NCBI RefSeq assembly: GCF_023701485.1 | Contig: NZ_JAMQBK010000031.1 | Span: forward strand, 1-64,000 | Direction: 5' to 3' | Length of the DNA stretch: 64,000 nt | Source: Aporhodopirellula aestuarii | GTDB lineage: Bacteria; Planctomycetota; Planctomycetia; Pirellulales; Pirellulaceae | Shown here: positions 27,726 through 37,367 of the stretch, piece by piece | Position numbering within the stretch: position 1 is the first letter of the stretch | Layout: each line of letters opens with the position of its first letter | Program-made: the position numbers and the translations under genes | The notes under the pieces: model-generated | What the model was told of the DNA's origin: nothing | The model's database searches: none | What the model saw: the letters and a program-made list of their open reading frames with translations, nothing else

Positions 27726-29201
27726 ATGTCGCTACGAAAACCCATTTGGTCAGTCATTTCCCTCGCCTTCCTGCTCGCCGTTCCGACCTTGGCCGCCGAA
27801 CCGAAGGAAGAGGACTACTATCGCATCACGCGGTTTGAATTGCCTCCTGATGAGGTGATTGAAGCGTGTGGATTCCAACGCATGCCCGACGACAAATTAG
27901 CGGTGTGTTCTCGCCGTGGTGATATTTTCATGATCACCGATCCGCTCGCTGAAACGGTAACCGCCGACCAAGTGAAGGTGTTCGCACGCGGATTGCATGA
28001 GCCGTTGAGTTTGGCCGAACGCGACGGATGGTTGTATGCGACCCAGCGTCCGGAAGTCACCCGGATGCGTGACACCGATGGTGATGGATTGGCTGATGTG
28101 TTCGAAACCCACGCCGATGGTTGGGGCGTTTCAGGCGACTACCACGAATACGCGTTCGGGTCGAAATTCGACAGCAACGGGGACATGGTATTGACCCTCT
28201 GTCTGACCGGCTCGTTCTCGAGCGAAGTGCCTTTTCGGGGCTGGGCGATGAAGGTCACTTCGGATGGTCAAACGCTGCCGATGTGCAGCGGTGTCCGATC
28301 GCCCGGTGGGATCGGAAGCGACTTGCACGGGAATCTTTTCTACACCGACAATCAAGGACCATGGAACGGAACCTGTGGGCTCAAGATATTGCAGCAAGGA
28401 AAGTTCGTCGGTCATCCAGGCGGATTCCAGTGGTACGACTTGGCACCGACGATGGGCCCTCGTCCGCCGGAACCGGAGAGTGGCAGCCGGATGCATATTG
28501 AAGCGGCAAAAATCCCTGAACTCGTCCCGCCCGCGATTTTGTTCCCGTATGACAAACTCGGAAAGAGTGCGTCGGGCATCGCGTGCGATACGACATCCGG
28601 GAAGTTCGGTCCGTTTGCGGGGCAACTCTTTGTCGGCGATCAAACTCAGAGCCGGATCATGCGGGTGTATTTAGAGGAGGTCGACGGTCTGTGGCAGGGA
28701 GCATGTTTTCCGTTTTGCAGCGGTTTCGGTTCCGGGAACGTCGGTGTCGAGATGGACGCCAGCGGGGCGTTGTTTGTCGGTGGCACCAACCGGGGTTGGG
28801 GATCGGTGGGACGACTTCCGTTTGCCGTCGAGCGTCTCGATTGGACGGGCAAAGTGCCGTTCGAGATCAAGGAGATGCGATTAACGCCCGAAGGATTCGA
28901 ATTGGAATTCACGAAAGAATTGGATCCGACCACGGCTAGCGATCTCGGGGCCTATCAGATGTCGACCTACACGTATGAATACCGGTCTCAATACGGTAGC
29001 CCTGAGGTGGATGCGACAGAGCCGAAAATCACGTTGGTGAGCGTTTCGGAGGACCGGATGCGGGTCAAGCTGGCGGTCGATGGGTTGCAACTGGGGCACG
29101 TCCATGAGCTACATGCCGAGGGCGTCCGCAACGTCGATGGCGTTGGGCTCCTTCACAACGTCGCCTACTACACCCTCAATCGGTTGCGGAAAACGCAATA
29201 G
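27726..29201 (+). CDS. Secreted sugar-dehydrogenase-like beta-propeller protein
   Basis: From the ATG at 27726 the protein has 491 residues; 20 upstream in-frame codons are discounted. A signal peptide is clear ([18 protein letters not shown]). The N-terminal two-thirds resemble the soluble/PQQ-type glucose/sorbosone dehydrogenase propellers of planctomycetes: [41 protein letters not shown] and [10 protein letters not shown]. Its C-terminal part (about 385-491) is a separate domain. It lacks a heme motif of its own. It follows the multi-heme protein gene by 53 bp on the same strand, so electrons could pass from the propeller to the cytochrome domain. The substrate is not known. Confidence 0.75.
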   Translation: MSLRKPIWSVISLAFLLAVPTLAAEPKEEDYYRITRFELPPDEVIEACGFQRMPDDKLAVCSRRGDIFMITDPLAETVTADQVKVFARGLHEPLSLAERDGWLYATQRPEVTRMRDTDGDGLADVFETHADGWGVSGDYHEYAFGSKFDSNGDMVLTLCLTGSFSSEVPFRGWAMKVTSDGQTLPMCSGVRSPGGIGSDLHGNLFYTDNQGPWNGTCGLKILQQGKFVGHPGGFQWYDLAPTMGPRPPEPESGSRMHIEAAKIPELVPPAILFPYDKLGKSASGIACDTTSGKFGPFAGQLFVGDQTQSRIMRVYLEEVDGLWQGACFPFCSGFGSGNVGVEMDASGALFVGGTNRGWGSVGRLPFAVERLDWTGKVPFEIKEMRLTPEGFELEFTKELDPTTASDLGAYQMSTYTYEYRSQYGSPEVDATEPKITLVSVSEDRMRVKLAVDGLQLGHVHELHAEGVRNVDGVGLLHNVAYYTLNRLRKTQ

Positions 29202-29229
29202 TCATGAGTGTGCTCGAGCCGATCGCACT

Positions 29230-32200
29230 TCAGGGCGCTGCATCAAACCTGACGGCGTGAAGGGTGAGATGTTCGTCAACGTTGTTGACCATCGTGATGA
29301 CTTGATCCTCATCTTTGGACAGCCCGATGCGGTAAACCCTTTGTCCGTTTAAGGGAAAACCTAATTTCCCGATCTCGTGGAAGTCACGCAAGCTCCACAT
29401 CCGGCTACTGTTGCTCTCATCGATGCTAATCAACGTTTTTTGATCGTAACTCGCTGCGAGTTCAGAAACCTCCGCCTCATGGCCATGGAGAACTGCCAGT
29501 TGCGATCCCGAATCGATGTCCCAAACACGGATTGATGAATCGCGATGGCCAGTGACAAGTGTGGCACTGTCTTGGAGAAAAATCCCACAGCGCGTGCCGT
29601 CACCGGCTTCGACCACCCATTTCAATTCAAAGTCGTTTGTCGAAAAGAGTTCCGTTTTCTCGTAATTCCCCCCGGCGAGTAACCATCGACCGTCATGCGA
29701 AAAGGAAACGATTTCCCCGCTGTCGGTAAATTCACGCAGGAAGACTTTTTTGCCGTCATCAACCGACCAAACATGCAGCCATCGGTTACTGCACGTGGCA
29801 GCGACAAGGCGCCCATCGGGTGAAATTGCGATCGAAGTAATCAGCTCACTTGCGTAGGGTTCGATCCCGGTGTGAAAGTGCGTGATGGATGCTTGCGACT
29901 GAAGGTCAATGACAGCAATGCGACCGATGTCGTTACAGGCAACTGCCCGGGATTCGTCCCGACTGACCGCGAGCCACTGTTCGTCACCGGCGGTGTCAAT
30001 CTTGCTGAGTGATCGCCAATTGGGAGACGGGCCGATCTGATCATTTCCGGTAGTCGCAAACGACGCGGTTTGGGACCACGCAAAAGGGGACTCGGGATCA
30101 CGATCGAGAACGACGAGCCTCGCGTCGCAATCCAGCACGTAAATTCTCCGCCCGTTCCGACTACAACAAAAGTCAACAACCGCCAAATCGGGCGAAACGA
30201 TCGGACTGGTCGGGGTCCCGGTCGGGTTGTAGGTGATGATGCGGCCATCTTCACCGGCGCTCACCAACCATTGGTCGTCGAGGTAGGCGATCGACATGCA
30301 AGGACCGTCATGCAGTGCGTCGGTGTGAAGCGGCGAGGCGGGGGCTGAATTTTCGGCATCGACACGAGCGTCGATTGTTGAGGCGTTCTTGATTGCCCAC
30401 GTCTGCACGATGCCATCGCCATTGGCCATCGAAACTTGCGTCGCGTCGCGATTAAACGCGATTGATTCAGCGACGCCAACAGCGTCCTCAAGCAACTGTG
30501 TTTGTTCCCATTTCGGCGAGATGCGTCCGACGCGGATGAATTTCTTGTTGGACCGACGGTAGGCTAGTAGATTCCCGTCGATCGATACGTCAAAAAGCAA
30601 ACGCCAGTCACCATCACCAATTCGCTGGACCACCTCCCCGGTCTCGACATCAAAACTGACAAATTCCTCCTCGTTGGGCAGCAGAAGTTGATGCGTGTCG
30701 CCTCGGATCGCAATGTGCAGGTTTCGAGTTCCGGTAGCCATTGTGCGAGTGATTCCCTGCCCACGCTTCCACAAAAAGGTGTGCCCGTAGCGTGCACCCA
30801 ACGCGAGCCAATCTGCATCACGCGTCCACGCCAGCGTCTCGACCGTCGTCGGGGCACCTTCAATTTCATGCGACTGAGATTTGGTTTTAGGATCCACGAA
30901 GACGACACCGTTGAGCCCATGTTTGCTTTGGGTGACGCCGACCGCGATTTCAGATCCGTCGTATGTGATGGCGAGTGCATGCAACGAACCGGCATTGAGA
31001 TCGATCTGATCGATCTCAATGCCGCGTTGAAAGTCAAACCTTCGGAGGATGCCATCCGTGCCGACGCTCCAGAAGTCACCAGTTGATGGATCGACTGCGA
31101 CCTCGGTAGCTGGGCCCTGGTGGTGGGCAACAATCAAGTAACGGGCGCGGAGCTGAGCGTCGAGCCACTTCCAACTGAGGTCTCGATGATCCGTCGGATA
31201 GCCAACCAGAGGATAGTTGTCGAGCAACCTACGAGTGCTCGCCAAACGTTTTTGCTCGTAGAACCGATAGGCCTGTTGCATGTCAGTCTCATAGACGAGT
31301 TGACGTGCCAACTGTTCCTGACGCAGCGCCTTTGCTTGGGCGAGTCGAGCTTCCTGGAGCAGTCGGTCTGCCCTGGCACGTTCCTCGATTGACTTTGCCA
31401 GTGCAGACGAAAGCTGAGTTTCGTGACTCAATAATCGACTGGAATAAATCGACAATCCCCAAACACCAATTACCAAAGACGCGACGCACACGAAAACCAA
31501 CGCGGCGGTGGACGGTGATCGGCGACTCCAGCGATGCAGTTCTTCCAAGATCGGGACTGGACGAGCGATTGTGGGGTGCCCGCTAGCGAATCGCCTGAGG
31601 TCGTCGCGAAGTGCCGCGGCGTTCTCGTATCGCTTGCCGATTTGTTTTTCAAGACATTTCATGCAGATCGCATCGAGGTCGCGTGGTATCTCACTGCGAA
31701 TGGCGCGGGGACGTTTTGGCGTTTCCGTTTCAAGAGCAAGATGCGTGGCGCCGATCGACGTTCGCGCGAACGCTCGGCGGCCCGTCAAAAGTTCGTACAA
31801 AATGACGCCGAGCGAAAACACATCACTGGGGAAGCTGACTTCATCGTGCCGTGCGGCGGCTTGCTCGGGAGACGCGTAGCCGGCCGATCCGAGGGGCTGT
31901 CCCGGTTCGGTCAACACGTAGTCTTGCTCGTCCATCCGCGCTAAACCAAAGTCCGTGATCCGCGCCAGGTAACCCGCCAGCGATTCCAGACACATCTCGT
32001 CGGCATGCGGGTCACGCAACTGAAGCAAGATATTCCCTGGCTTGAGGTCGCGGTGCAGGATTCCCAATTCGTGGGCGTATTGCATGGCGTCGGCAAGCGA
32101 TTCGATCAGCGACGCCGCTTCCATAATGTCGACCGGTCTCGTTCGGAGACGCATCCACTGCGCTAAGCTCGGGCCCTCGATGTATTCAGCAGCGATATAG

Positions 32201-32715
32201 GGCGTGCCCCCGGAGACTCCGGTTTCGTAGACGCCGATTAGATTGGGGTGCCGCAGTTGGGCCGCCGATGTCGCTTCCTGGTGAAAACGCTGAAGGACCT
32301 TTCGGTTCATGAGAGAATGCTGATGCGGAATCTTGATCGCAACTTTGCGATTAAGCAAAGCATCGTCCGCCAAGTACACGCTGCCCATTCCGCCCGCACC
32401 GATAAGCCTTCTGATTTCAAAGCGACCGATCCTCACAATCGGTTTGTCGTTCACTTCGCTAGGCTGCTCGACCTCATCGACGTCAAACTCAGACTCGTCT
32501 AGCTCCAAGAAATGCGCCCTGGTCTTGGCGTGCGTCTGCGAACTGGAATCGGTTCCGCAAAGCTTTGTGACCGTGCTGGGGTCGGCGTCATTCGCCGAAG
32601 TGTCAGGCGATGATGATCCCGACGCCGCGTGGGCGCGGCCCGACACTTGTGGCGTGATTGCGAAAACCCACTTGGGCAGATAACGCGTCAGGAAGCTGGC
32701 GGATCTTGAAGCCAT
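29230..32715 (-). CDS. Ser/Thr protein kinase with a WD40-type C-terminal propeller
   Basis: From the ATG at 32715 the protein has about 1161 residues. The kinase domain (about 100-370) is complete: G-loop IGAGGMGSVYLA, Lys128 in VAIKIP, HRDLKPGN with Asp223, DFGLA, and SPEQ. An acidic stretch precedes it. A membrane segment follows (about 403-425, TAALVFVCVASLVIGVWGL), then a coiled-coil-like region rich in Glu, Arg and Ala. The C-terminal part is a WD40-like set of repeats (SPDGRLVAATCSNRWLHVWS, HRDSSIRVWDID). Such proteins are common in planctomycetes. The propeller presumably faces outward and senses a ligand or binds partners. It is convergent with the dehydrogenase gene. Confidence 0.9.
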   Translation of the reverse strand: MASRSASFLTRYLPKWVFAITPQVSGRAHAASGSSSPDTSANDADPSTVTKLCGTDSSSQTHAKTRAHFLELDESEFDVDEVEQPSEVNDKPIVRIGRFEIRRLIGAGGMGSVYLADDALLNRKVAIKIPHQHSLMNRKVLQRFHQEATSAAQLRHPNLIGVYETGVSGGTPYIAAEYIEGPSLAQWMRLRTRPVDIMEAASLIESLADAMQYAHELGILHRDLKPGNILLQLRDPHADEMCLESLAGYLARITDFGLARMDEQDYVLTEPGQPLGSAGYASPEQAAARHDEVSFPSDVFSLGVILYELLTGRRAFARTSIGATHLALETETPKRPRAIRSEIPRDLDAICMKCLEKQIGKRYENAAALRDDLRRFASGHPTIARPVPILEELHRWSRRSPSTAALVFVCVASLVIGVWGLSIYSSRLLSHETQLSSALAKSIEERARADRLLQEARLAQAKALRQEQLARQLVYETDMQQAYRFYEQKRLASTRRLLDNYPLVGYPTDHRDLSWKWLDAQLRARYLIVAHHQGPATEVAVDPSTGDFWSVGTDGILRRFDFQRGIEIDQIDLNAGSLHALAITYDGSEIAVGVTQSKHGLNGVVFVDPKTKSQSHEIEGAPTTVETLAWTRDADWLALGARYGHTFLWKRGQGITRTMATGTRNLHIAIRGDTHQLLLPNEEEFVSFDVETGEVVQRIGDGDWRLLFDVSIDGNLLAYRRSNKKFIRVGRISPKWEQTQLLEDAVGVAESIAFNRDATQVSMANGDGIVQTWAIKNASTIDARVDAENSAPASPLHTDALHDGPCMSIAYLDDQWLVSAGEDGRIITYNPTGTPTSPIVSPDLAVVDFCCSRNGRRIYVLDCDARLVVLDRDPESPFAWSQTASFATTGNDQIGPSPNWRSLSKIDTAGDEQWLAVSRDESRAVACNDIGRIAVIDLQSQASITHFHTGIEPYASELITSIAISPDGRLVAATCSNRWLHVWSVDDGKKVFLREFTDSGEIVSFSHDGRWLLAGGNYEKTELFSTNDFELKWVVEAGDGTRCGIFLQDSATLVTGHRDSSIRVWDIDSGSQLAVLHGHEAEVSELAASYDQKTLISIDESNSSRMWSLRDFHEIGKLGFPLNGQRVYRIGLSKDEDQVITMVNNVDEHLTLHAVRFDAAP

Positions 32716-33235
32716 GGCACTCGTTTCACGGTGTGATACGGTTCGACGGTACAGGGCTAGCGTTTCCCGCTGTGGCATTCAGCAGTTGCTGAACGATCGG
32801 GGCACCGTGTTTCGGCTTATCAAACAAAGGTCTGTGTCAGTCGGCAGACACGGTGGAGTAGCGGTACGAGTTTTATTGTAGACGAAACGAGAAAGCGATT
32901 GCGACATCTCGAAAAATTGCAGAATCGTCCGGCGTCGCCGTGAAACCGTCTCGCCGAACGATTCGGTTCTTCGGTACGAGATGGCGGCGTCCCTGACCAG
33001 GCGGACACGGTTATGTTTCTGGTGCGAGCAAATTTGGATCAAAAAGGAGTCGAGAAACAAACTTTCCAAACGGCCAACCGACGCCACTTTGATAAGCAGA
33101 TCTCATCTCATTCCTGGAGGCGTGGTGGGTCACAAGTCGCTATCATCGACGAGATTGTCGCTGTCGCGGGCCGACGCGAGTGCCTCATTCACTGCCACTT
33201 GTTCGCTGCAATTCGTTCGCTATCAAACGACAAAA
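32716..33235. other. Non-coding region upstream of the kinase gene
   Basis: About 520 bp upstream of the kinase start. No tRNA, riboswitch or convincing open frame is visible; the 330-codon frame from 32981 runs mostly antisense to the DUF1571 gene. Promoters for the kinase gene should lie here. Confidence 0.4.
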
Positions 33236-33262
33236 CCCTGGCTCAATTTGCATGAGCCAGGG
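33236..33262 (-). terminator. Intrinsic terminator of the DUF1571 gene
   Basis: A perfect 10-bp stem (CCCTGGCTCA pairs with TGAGCCAGGG) with a 7-nt loop is followed, on the minus strand, by TTTTG. It lies 33 bp beyond the stop of the DUF1571 gene at 33296. Confidence 0.85.
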
Positions 33263-33295
33263 CGTCGAGTGACACACCAATACGGAGATCAGGAA

Positions 33296-34216
33296 TCAGG
33301 AATAGAAGTTGTATTCCTTGTTATTGGGATCAAAGTCCGCGTCGGTCAGTCCCACGTTGACTTTGAGGTTGAGGTAGTTGTATTCCTCGATCACTTGACC
33401 AGGCTGTCCTTCGCGTGTCGGCCAGCTGTAAGCGATATAACGGATCGGCATGTTGAGCTGATCGTCCATGAAGACTTGGGCTTGATAGAACTCAGCATCT
33501 GGACGTTGCGTCGGCTGCGTGACTTCGAGGACCGTGCACACGCGGTCTTTGAGTTTTGCACCGCGACGGAATTCGCAAGTGACGTCTTCGTAACGCAATG
33601 CTTTTTCACCGCGTTCGATCAACTTGACAATCATGTTCTCGACACCGATTTCGGTGAGCGGATAGCGTTGGCCTCTCATCGCCAGCATGCCATCGACCGG
33701 CAAGCTTACCGTCGGCAGGAAGCGGCCTTTGAAACCGCCTTCGTGTGCGGTCAATTTGCCGTCGTTGCGGTTTTCGACGTAAACAACTTCGCGTCCTTTG
33801 ACGGAGGCGGGTTTGAGGAAGCCGATGTAAACGCTGAACGGTTGGATGAGCTGCCCACCGGAGACTTTCCGGTTGCGAACTTTGATCGTCATGTATTCAT
33901 GTTCGCCGATCGTGCCGTCGATTTGCTCACGCTTGACCAAGATCGCGGTGTAGTCACGGATCTCGTTACGTGAGATTTCAAGAGATTGGCGTGCCATCTC
34001 GAGTCCGCGTTTCAGCGCCGCTTTGCCAGGAACTTCCCGCGGGACTTCCGTTTTGGGTACCGACATGGCGTTGGCGACACGGTGAACCGGATTGGCCCAT
34101 TGGGGGTGGCCCCCGGGGGACTGTGCCGCAGCCCGAGAGGCCATCGTGGCGGAGAAGAAGCCACCGGTGAGCAGTCCCGTGGTCAAACCTAAAAATTGGC
34201 GTCGTGGCGTTTTCAT
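33296..34216 (-). CDS. DUF1571 protein with a Tat-type signal
   Basis: From the ATG at 34216 the protein has 306 residues; a longer frame reaches 34378 (with another Met at 34252), which is not obviously coding. The N terminus has a Tat-type twin arginine (P-R-R-Q-F-L-G) and a hydrophobic stretch. The rest matches the planctomycete DUF1571 pattern: EIRDYTAILVKREQIDG, PFSVYIGFLKP, GREVVYVENRN, DDQLNMPIRY. DUF1571 proteins are of unknown function, possibly lipid- or ligand-binding in the envelope. The gene is followed by a terminator at 33236-33262. Confidence 0.8.
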   Translation of the reverse strand: MKTPRRQFLGLTTGLLTGGFFSATMASRAAAQSPGGHPQWANPVHRVANAMSVPKTEVPREVPGKAALKRGLEMARQSLEISRNEIRDYTAILVKREQIDGTIGEHEYMTIKVRNRKVSGGQLIQPFSVYIGFLKPASVKGREVVYVENRNDGKLTAHEGGFKGRFLPTVSLPVDGMLAMRGQRYPLTEIGVENMIVKLIERGEKALRYEDVTCEFRRGAKLKDRVCTVLEVTQPTQRPDAEFYQAQVFMDDQLNMPIRYIAYSWPTREGQPGQVIEEYNYLNLKVNVGLTDADFDPNNKEYNFYS

Positions 34217-34582
34217 ATTCTTTCCGTTCAGCGAAGTCCGTTTGCTGTTCATGCGATCCGAAGCGATCGCTGCACTCTCTCGCGAGAAGTACCTGAGTCC
34301 TTGGTTAAGACATCGACTTCGGCGAACCGCGGCGCCAACATTCTGGCGTCCCGTCCGATCGACCCGTTTAACTGACACAAACCTCAGGTCATCCAGATAT
34401 TCGACGAAACGACGTCGTCGTGAAACTAGCAGAATAATTCAGTCGGCGACCAGTCGGATTGCAGATTTGACTTGCCACTACCCGGCCGCTTACCCTAGTG
34501 AGGTGTCGATTGACCCATCGGGTTAGGTCGTTTCGGTGCTTTGTGTCACCGCCTGTTTTCCGCAGAATCAAAGAGTTGACTG
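34217..34582. other. Divergent leader of the DUF1571 and YHS/TRASH genes
   Basis: About 365 bp between divergent genes. No tRNA or repeat is visible. Promoters of both genes should lie here, but I cannot place them. Confidence 0.4.
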
Positions 34583-35047
34583 ATGAAAAATCGAATGTTG
34601 TCCTGTTTTGCTGTGCTTCTGATCACTTCTGCCACGGTGTTGGCCGCCAACGGTCACCTCAGTAAAGACGTCGATCTGGAAGGTGTGAAATGTATTGTCG
34701 CTGACCGCGACGCTCAAACGGGGAAATCGGCCGACTACAAAGACGGGAAGGTTTACTTTTGTTGCGGTGGGTGTGCCGGCAAGTTTGCCAAGACTCCCAA
34801 AAAGTTCGCAACCCAAGCCAACCGCCAACTCGTTCAAACCGGCCAATACACCCAAACGGGCTGCCCAATCAGTGGTGGGGCAGTTGATGAGTCGACAATG
34901 ATTTCGGTCGACGGTGTCAAAGTCGGCTTCTGCTGTGGCAAGTGCAAAGCCAAAGTGGAAGGTGCTGAAGGCAAAGAGGCCAGCAACTTGGTCTTTGGTG
35001 AAAAAGCCTTCGCGGAAGGTTACAAGAAGACCGAAAAAGAAGGCTAA
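34583..35047 (+). CDS. Secreted protein with two CC-x2-C (YHS/TRASH-like) repeats
   Basis: The 154-residue protein has a signal peptide (LSCFAVLLITSATVLA). The mature part holds two tandem copies of a cysteine module: Cys37 then CCGGC at 60-64, and Cys94 then CCGKC at 117-121. The pattern is Cys, about 22 residues, then Cys-Cys-x2-Cys in both. This recalls YHS/TRASH-type metal-binding domains, some of which bind copper or other soft metals. A periplasmic metal-handling role is therefore plausible but not shown. The gene is single, has an ATG start, and a good terminator (35085-35114) follows it. Confidence 0.75.
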   Translation: MKNRMLSCFAVLLITSATVLAANGHLSKDVDLEGVKCIVADRDAQTGKSADYKDGKVYFCCGGCAGKFAKTPKKFATQANRQLVQTGQYTQTGCPISGGAVDESTMISVDGVKVGFCCGKCKAKVEGAEGKEASNLVFGEKAFAEGYKKTEKEG

Positions 35048-35084
35048 ATCAACCGTTGGTTGAGCCTGTTGTATTCACATGAAT

Positions 35085-35114
35085 CAGCCTGGAACATTCG
35101 TTCCAGGCTGTTTT
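35085..35114 (+). terminator. Intrinsic terminator of the YHS/TRASH-like gene
   Basis: A perfect 10-bp stem (CAGCCTGGAA with TTCCAGGCTG, 6-nt loop) is followed by TTTT on the plus strand. It lies 38 bp after the stop and 20 bp before the convergent malQ stop. Confidence 0.85.
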
Positions 35115-35134
35115 CATTGAATGCGAGTGCATTC

Positions 35135-36733
35135 TTACGAGCGGTTTGCCCGGGCGGTCATTTCCTTGAGCCTCTCGGTGAGTGCGGGCGTCAGCGCCGA
35201 CTCGCTCATCCGCCACGTCCAGTTTCCTTTGGCCTGTCCCGGAACATTCATCCGGGCGGCGTTGTCTAGCCCCAGCAGATCTTGCATTGGGATAATCGCC
35301 GTTTCACTCGCGGATTGCAGCACGGCATTGATCAGCTGCCAATGCACCGGTTCACCTTCGGCGTATTGGTGGTCTTCGATCCAGGTTTCCAGCGGGTCGG
35401 GAGATTTCGGTTTCCGCGATTTCAGCCACCCGACGAGGGTGTCGTTGTCGTGGGTTCCGGTGTAAGCCACCGAGTCCTCCGGATAGGTGCTGGGGCGGTG
35501 GAAATCGTCTTCAAGGGTATCAAACCCGAACTGGAGCACCCGCATTCCCGGGAACCCGAGTTGTTCTCGCAGCTGGTGCACCTCCTCGGTGATGAGCCCC
35601 AGGTCTTCGGCGATGAACGGCAATTCGCCCAGGACTTCGCGAGCGGCGTCGAACGGTTTGCTCCCCGGGCCAATTTTCCACTTTCCACCGATGGCGGTGC
35701 GAGCGGAGGCGGGGACTTCCCAATACGCTTCAAATCCGCGGAAATGATCTACCCGAAGAAGGTCAAATTGGCGCATCGCGGCCCCGAACCGTTCGGTCCA
35801 CCAGCGATAATGCGTTTTTTCGAGCGCGTCCCAATTGTATTGCGGGTTGCCCCAGAGCTGTCCCGTTTTGCTGAAATAGTCTGGCGGCACACCTGCGACG
35901 AGCGTCGGTTTTCCATTGCTGTCGACGGCAAAGAGTGACTGGTTTGCCCAAACGTCGGCGCTCTCATGAGCGACAAAGATGGGCATATCGCCACAGATCT
36001 GCACGCCTGCATCGTGGGCGTATTGCTTGAGTGCTTGCCACTGGCGTTCAAACAAGAACTGTTTGAAGTTCGAGTAGTGGATCGCGTCGGTGAGTTGGTC
36101 GTCCCATTTCACCAGTGCCGCGGGTTCACGAGCGATGAGTTCGGCAGGCCATTTTGACCAATCCGACTCATTGAGTTCGCGCATAATGGCCTCGAACCGG
36201 GAGAAATCTTCCAGCCAGGCGGCATGTTTTTTGCAAAATGTGAGCAGCGGCGACCGGAGCGGATGAGACGCGGTGTTCTGAAAACGCTCAAACGCACGAC
36301 TCAGTGCGGCTTCTTTGCGGAAAGCAGCGGTTGCAAAGTCGACGTGAGACTGCTGAGCGACGGGTGCGGAGACCGCCGTGGCTGCCCCCCCGGACGAGAC
36401 GCTTTCGCTGTCGTAGTGGCTTGCCGGGTCGGGACCGAGGTCGGGCGGGGTGAGTTGTCGGGTCTCATTGAGGTCTGCCTGGTCGAGAAGTCCGTCTGAG
36501 ACGAGTCCCGCGAGGCTAATCATCAGCGGGTTGCCCGCGAACGCGGAGTAGGCGCTGTACGGCGAATTACCCTCGGCAGGGGGAGAGAGCGGGAGGATCT
36601 GCCAGATGGACTGCCCACTCGCTGAAAGAAAATCGACGAATTGATAGGCCGTCGCCCCAAGATCGCCGACGCCGTCACCTCCCGGTAAACTCGTGATATG
36701 CAACAGCACGCCGGAAGATCGAGGGAATTTCAT
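35135..36733 (-). CDS. malQ: 4-alpha-glucanotransferase
   Basis: From the ATG at 36733 the protein has 532 residues, a normal length for MalQ of the GH77 family. The opening is RSSGVLLHITSLPGG, then SIWQILPLSPP and PYSAYSAFAGNPL. The catalytic blocks are present: LLRVDHFRG with the nucleophilic Asp, FIAEDLG with the acid/base Glu, and GTHDND with the third Asp. MalQ transfers alpha-1,4-glucan segments, releasing glucose, in maltodextrin and glycogen metabolism. A longer frame reaches 36808 but lacks conserved sequence. It stands alone; no other glycogen or maltose gene adjoins it. Confidence 0.92.
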   Translation of the reverse strand: MKFPRSSGVLLHITSLPGGDGVGDLGATAYQFVDFLSASGQSIWQILPLSPPAEGNSPYSAYSAFAGNPLMISLAGLVSDGLLDQADLNETRQLTPPDLGPDPASHYDSESVSSGGAATAVSAPVAQQSHVDFATAAFRKEAALSRAFERFQNTASHPLRSPLLTFCKKHAAWLEDFSRFEAIMRELNESDWSKWPAELIAREPAALVKWDDQLTDAIHYSNFKQFLFERQWQALKQYAHDAGVQICGDMPIFVAHESADVWANQSLFAVDSNGKPTLVAGVPPDYFSKTGQLWGNPQYNWDALEKTHYRWWTERFGAAMRQFDLLRVDHFRGFEAYWEVPASARTAIGGKWKIGPGSKPFDAAREVLGELPFIAEDLGLITEEVHQLREQLGFPGMRVLQFGFDTLEDDFHRPSTYPEDSVAYTGTHDNDTLVGWLKSRKPKSPDPLETWIEDHQYAEGEPVHWQLINAVLQSASETAIIPMQDLLGLDNAARMNVPGQAKGNWTWRMSESALTPALTERLKEMTARANRS

Positions 36734-37367
36734 GGCGTTTTTACCGAATGAGCGTGGAGGATTCGTGATTGGGCACCGGTTGGCAGAACCGGTTTCAACA
36801 TGCGCCAAAGTCGGGCTGCGACCAAGGTACGCGATGAAAAGAGTGGCAGTTTGACGGTTTCTGCGGCAGTTGTCTGCCCTAGTTGTGGTAAGTCAGGCGG
36901 GTGAGAGCATAAACGGGACCAAATTCCTCGCGTTGCCCTTTGCGAAATGCAGATTTAGGGTTACATTTCAAATTCGACTATCGCCCCCCGGTATCCCGCA
37001 ACGCGTCTCCACTATCTGCCGCCCACTCTCTGGATGCAAACTTTTCGTGGAATTGTGCCCTCCACGGCTAGCCAGTTTTTTGTCCTGAGAGATTTTTCGT
37101 TTCAACTCCGCCCCTCGATTGAAGAAATGTTCGATCTGATTGAACATTTTCGTGTGGGTCGTTTGGAGCGACTTGTTTTGAGTGCAGGAATGGGTCCGCC
37201 ACATGTGGCCTGGCACGAATTTACCGCGGGTTTCGGTAGTCTAACTTAAGTTTAGTCATCTCACTCGTTTCCGGCGTTGGACGGATCTGGCCGCACCGAA
37301 ATGGTGGCAGATTTCAACTCCGGGATGTGGTGAATTTGTTCTTCCCCGCGAAGGAGCTTTCCTCTCG
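36734..37367. other. Leader of rpoB, with no rplJ/rplL in front
   Basis: About 634 bp separate the divergent malQ and rpoB starts. In most bacteria rplJ and rplL come directly before rpoB; here none is present. A small dyad (ACCGGTT/AACCGGT, 36775-36793) and an AAGGAG ribosome site (37351-37356, 11 nt before the ATG) are visible. I see no gene, tRNA or attenuator with a T-run. Promoters for rpoB must lie here or within the preceding DNA. Confidence 0.6.

Noticed and set aside
32981-33973. 330-codon plus-strand frame
   Set aside because: Mostly antisense to the DUF1571 gene, and its 5' part lies across a leader. No domain is seen.
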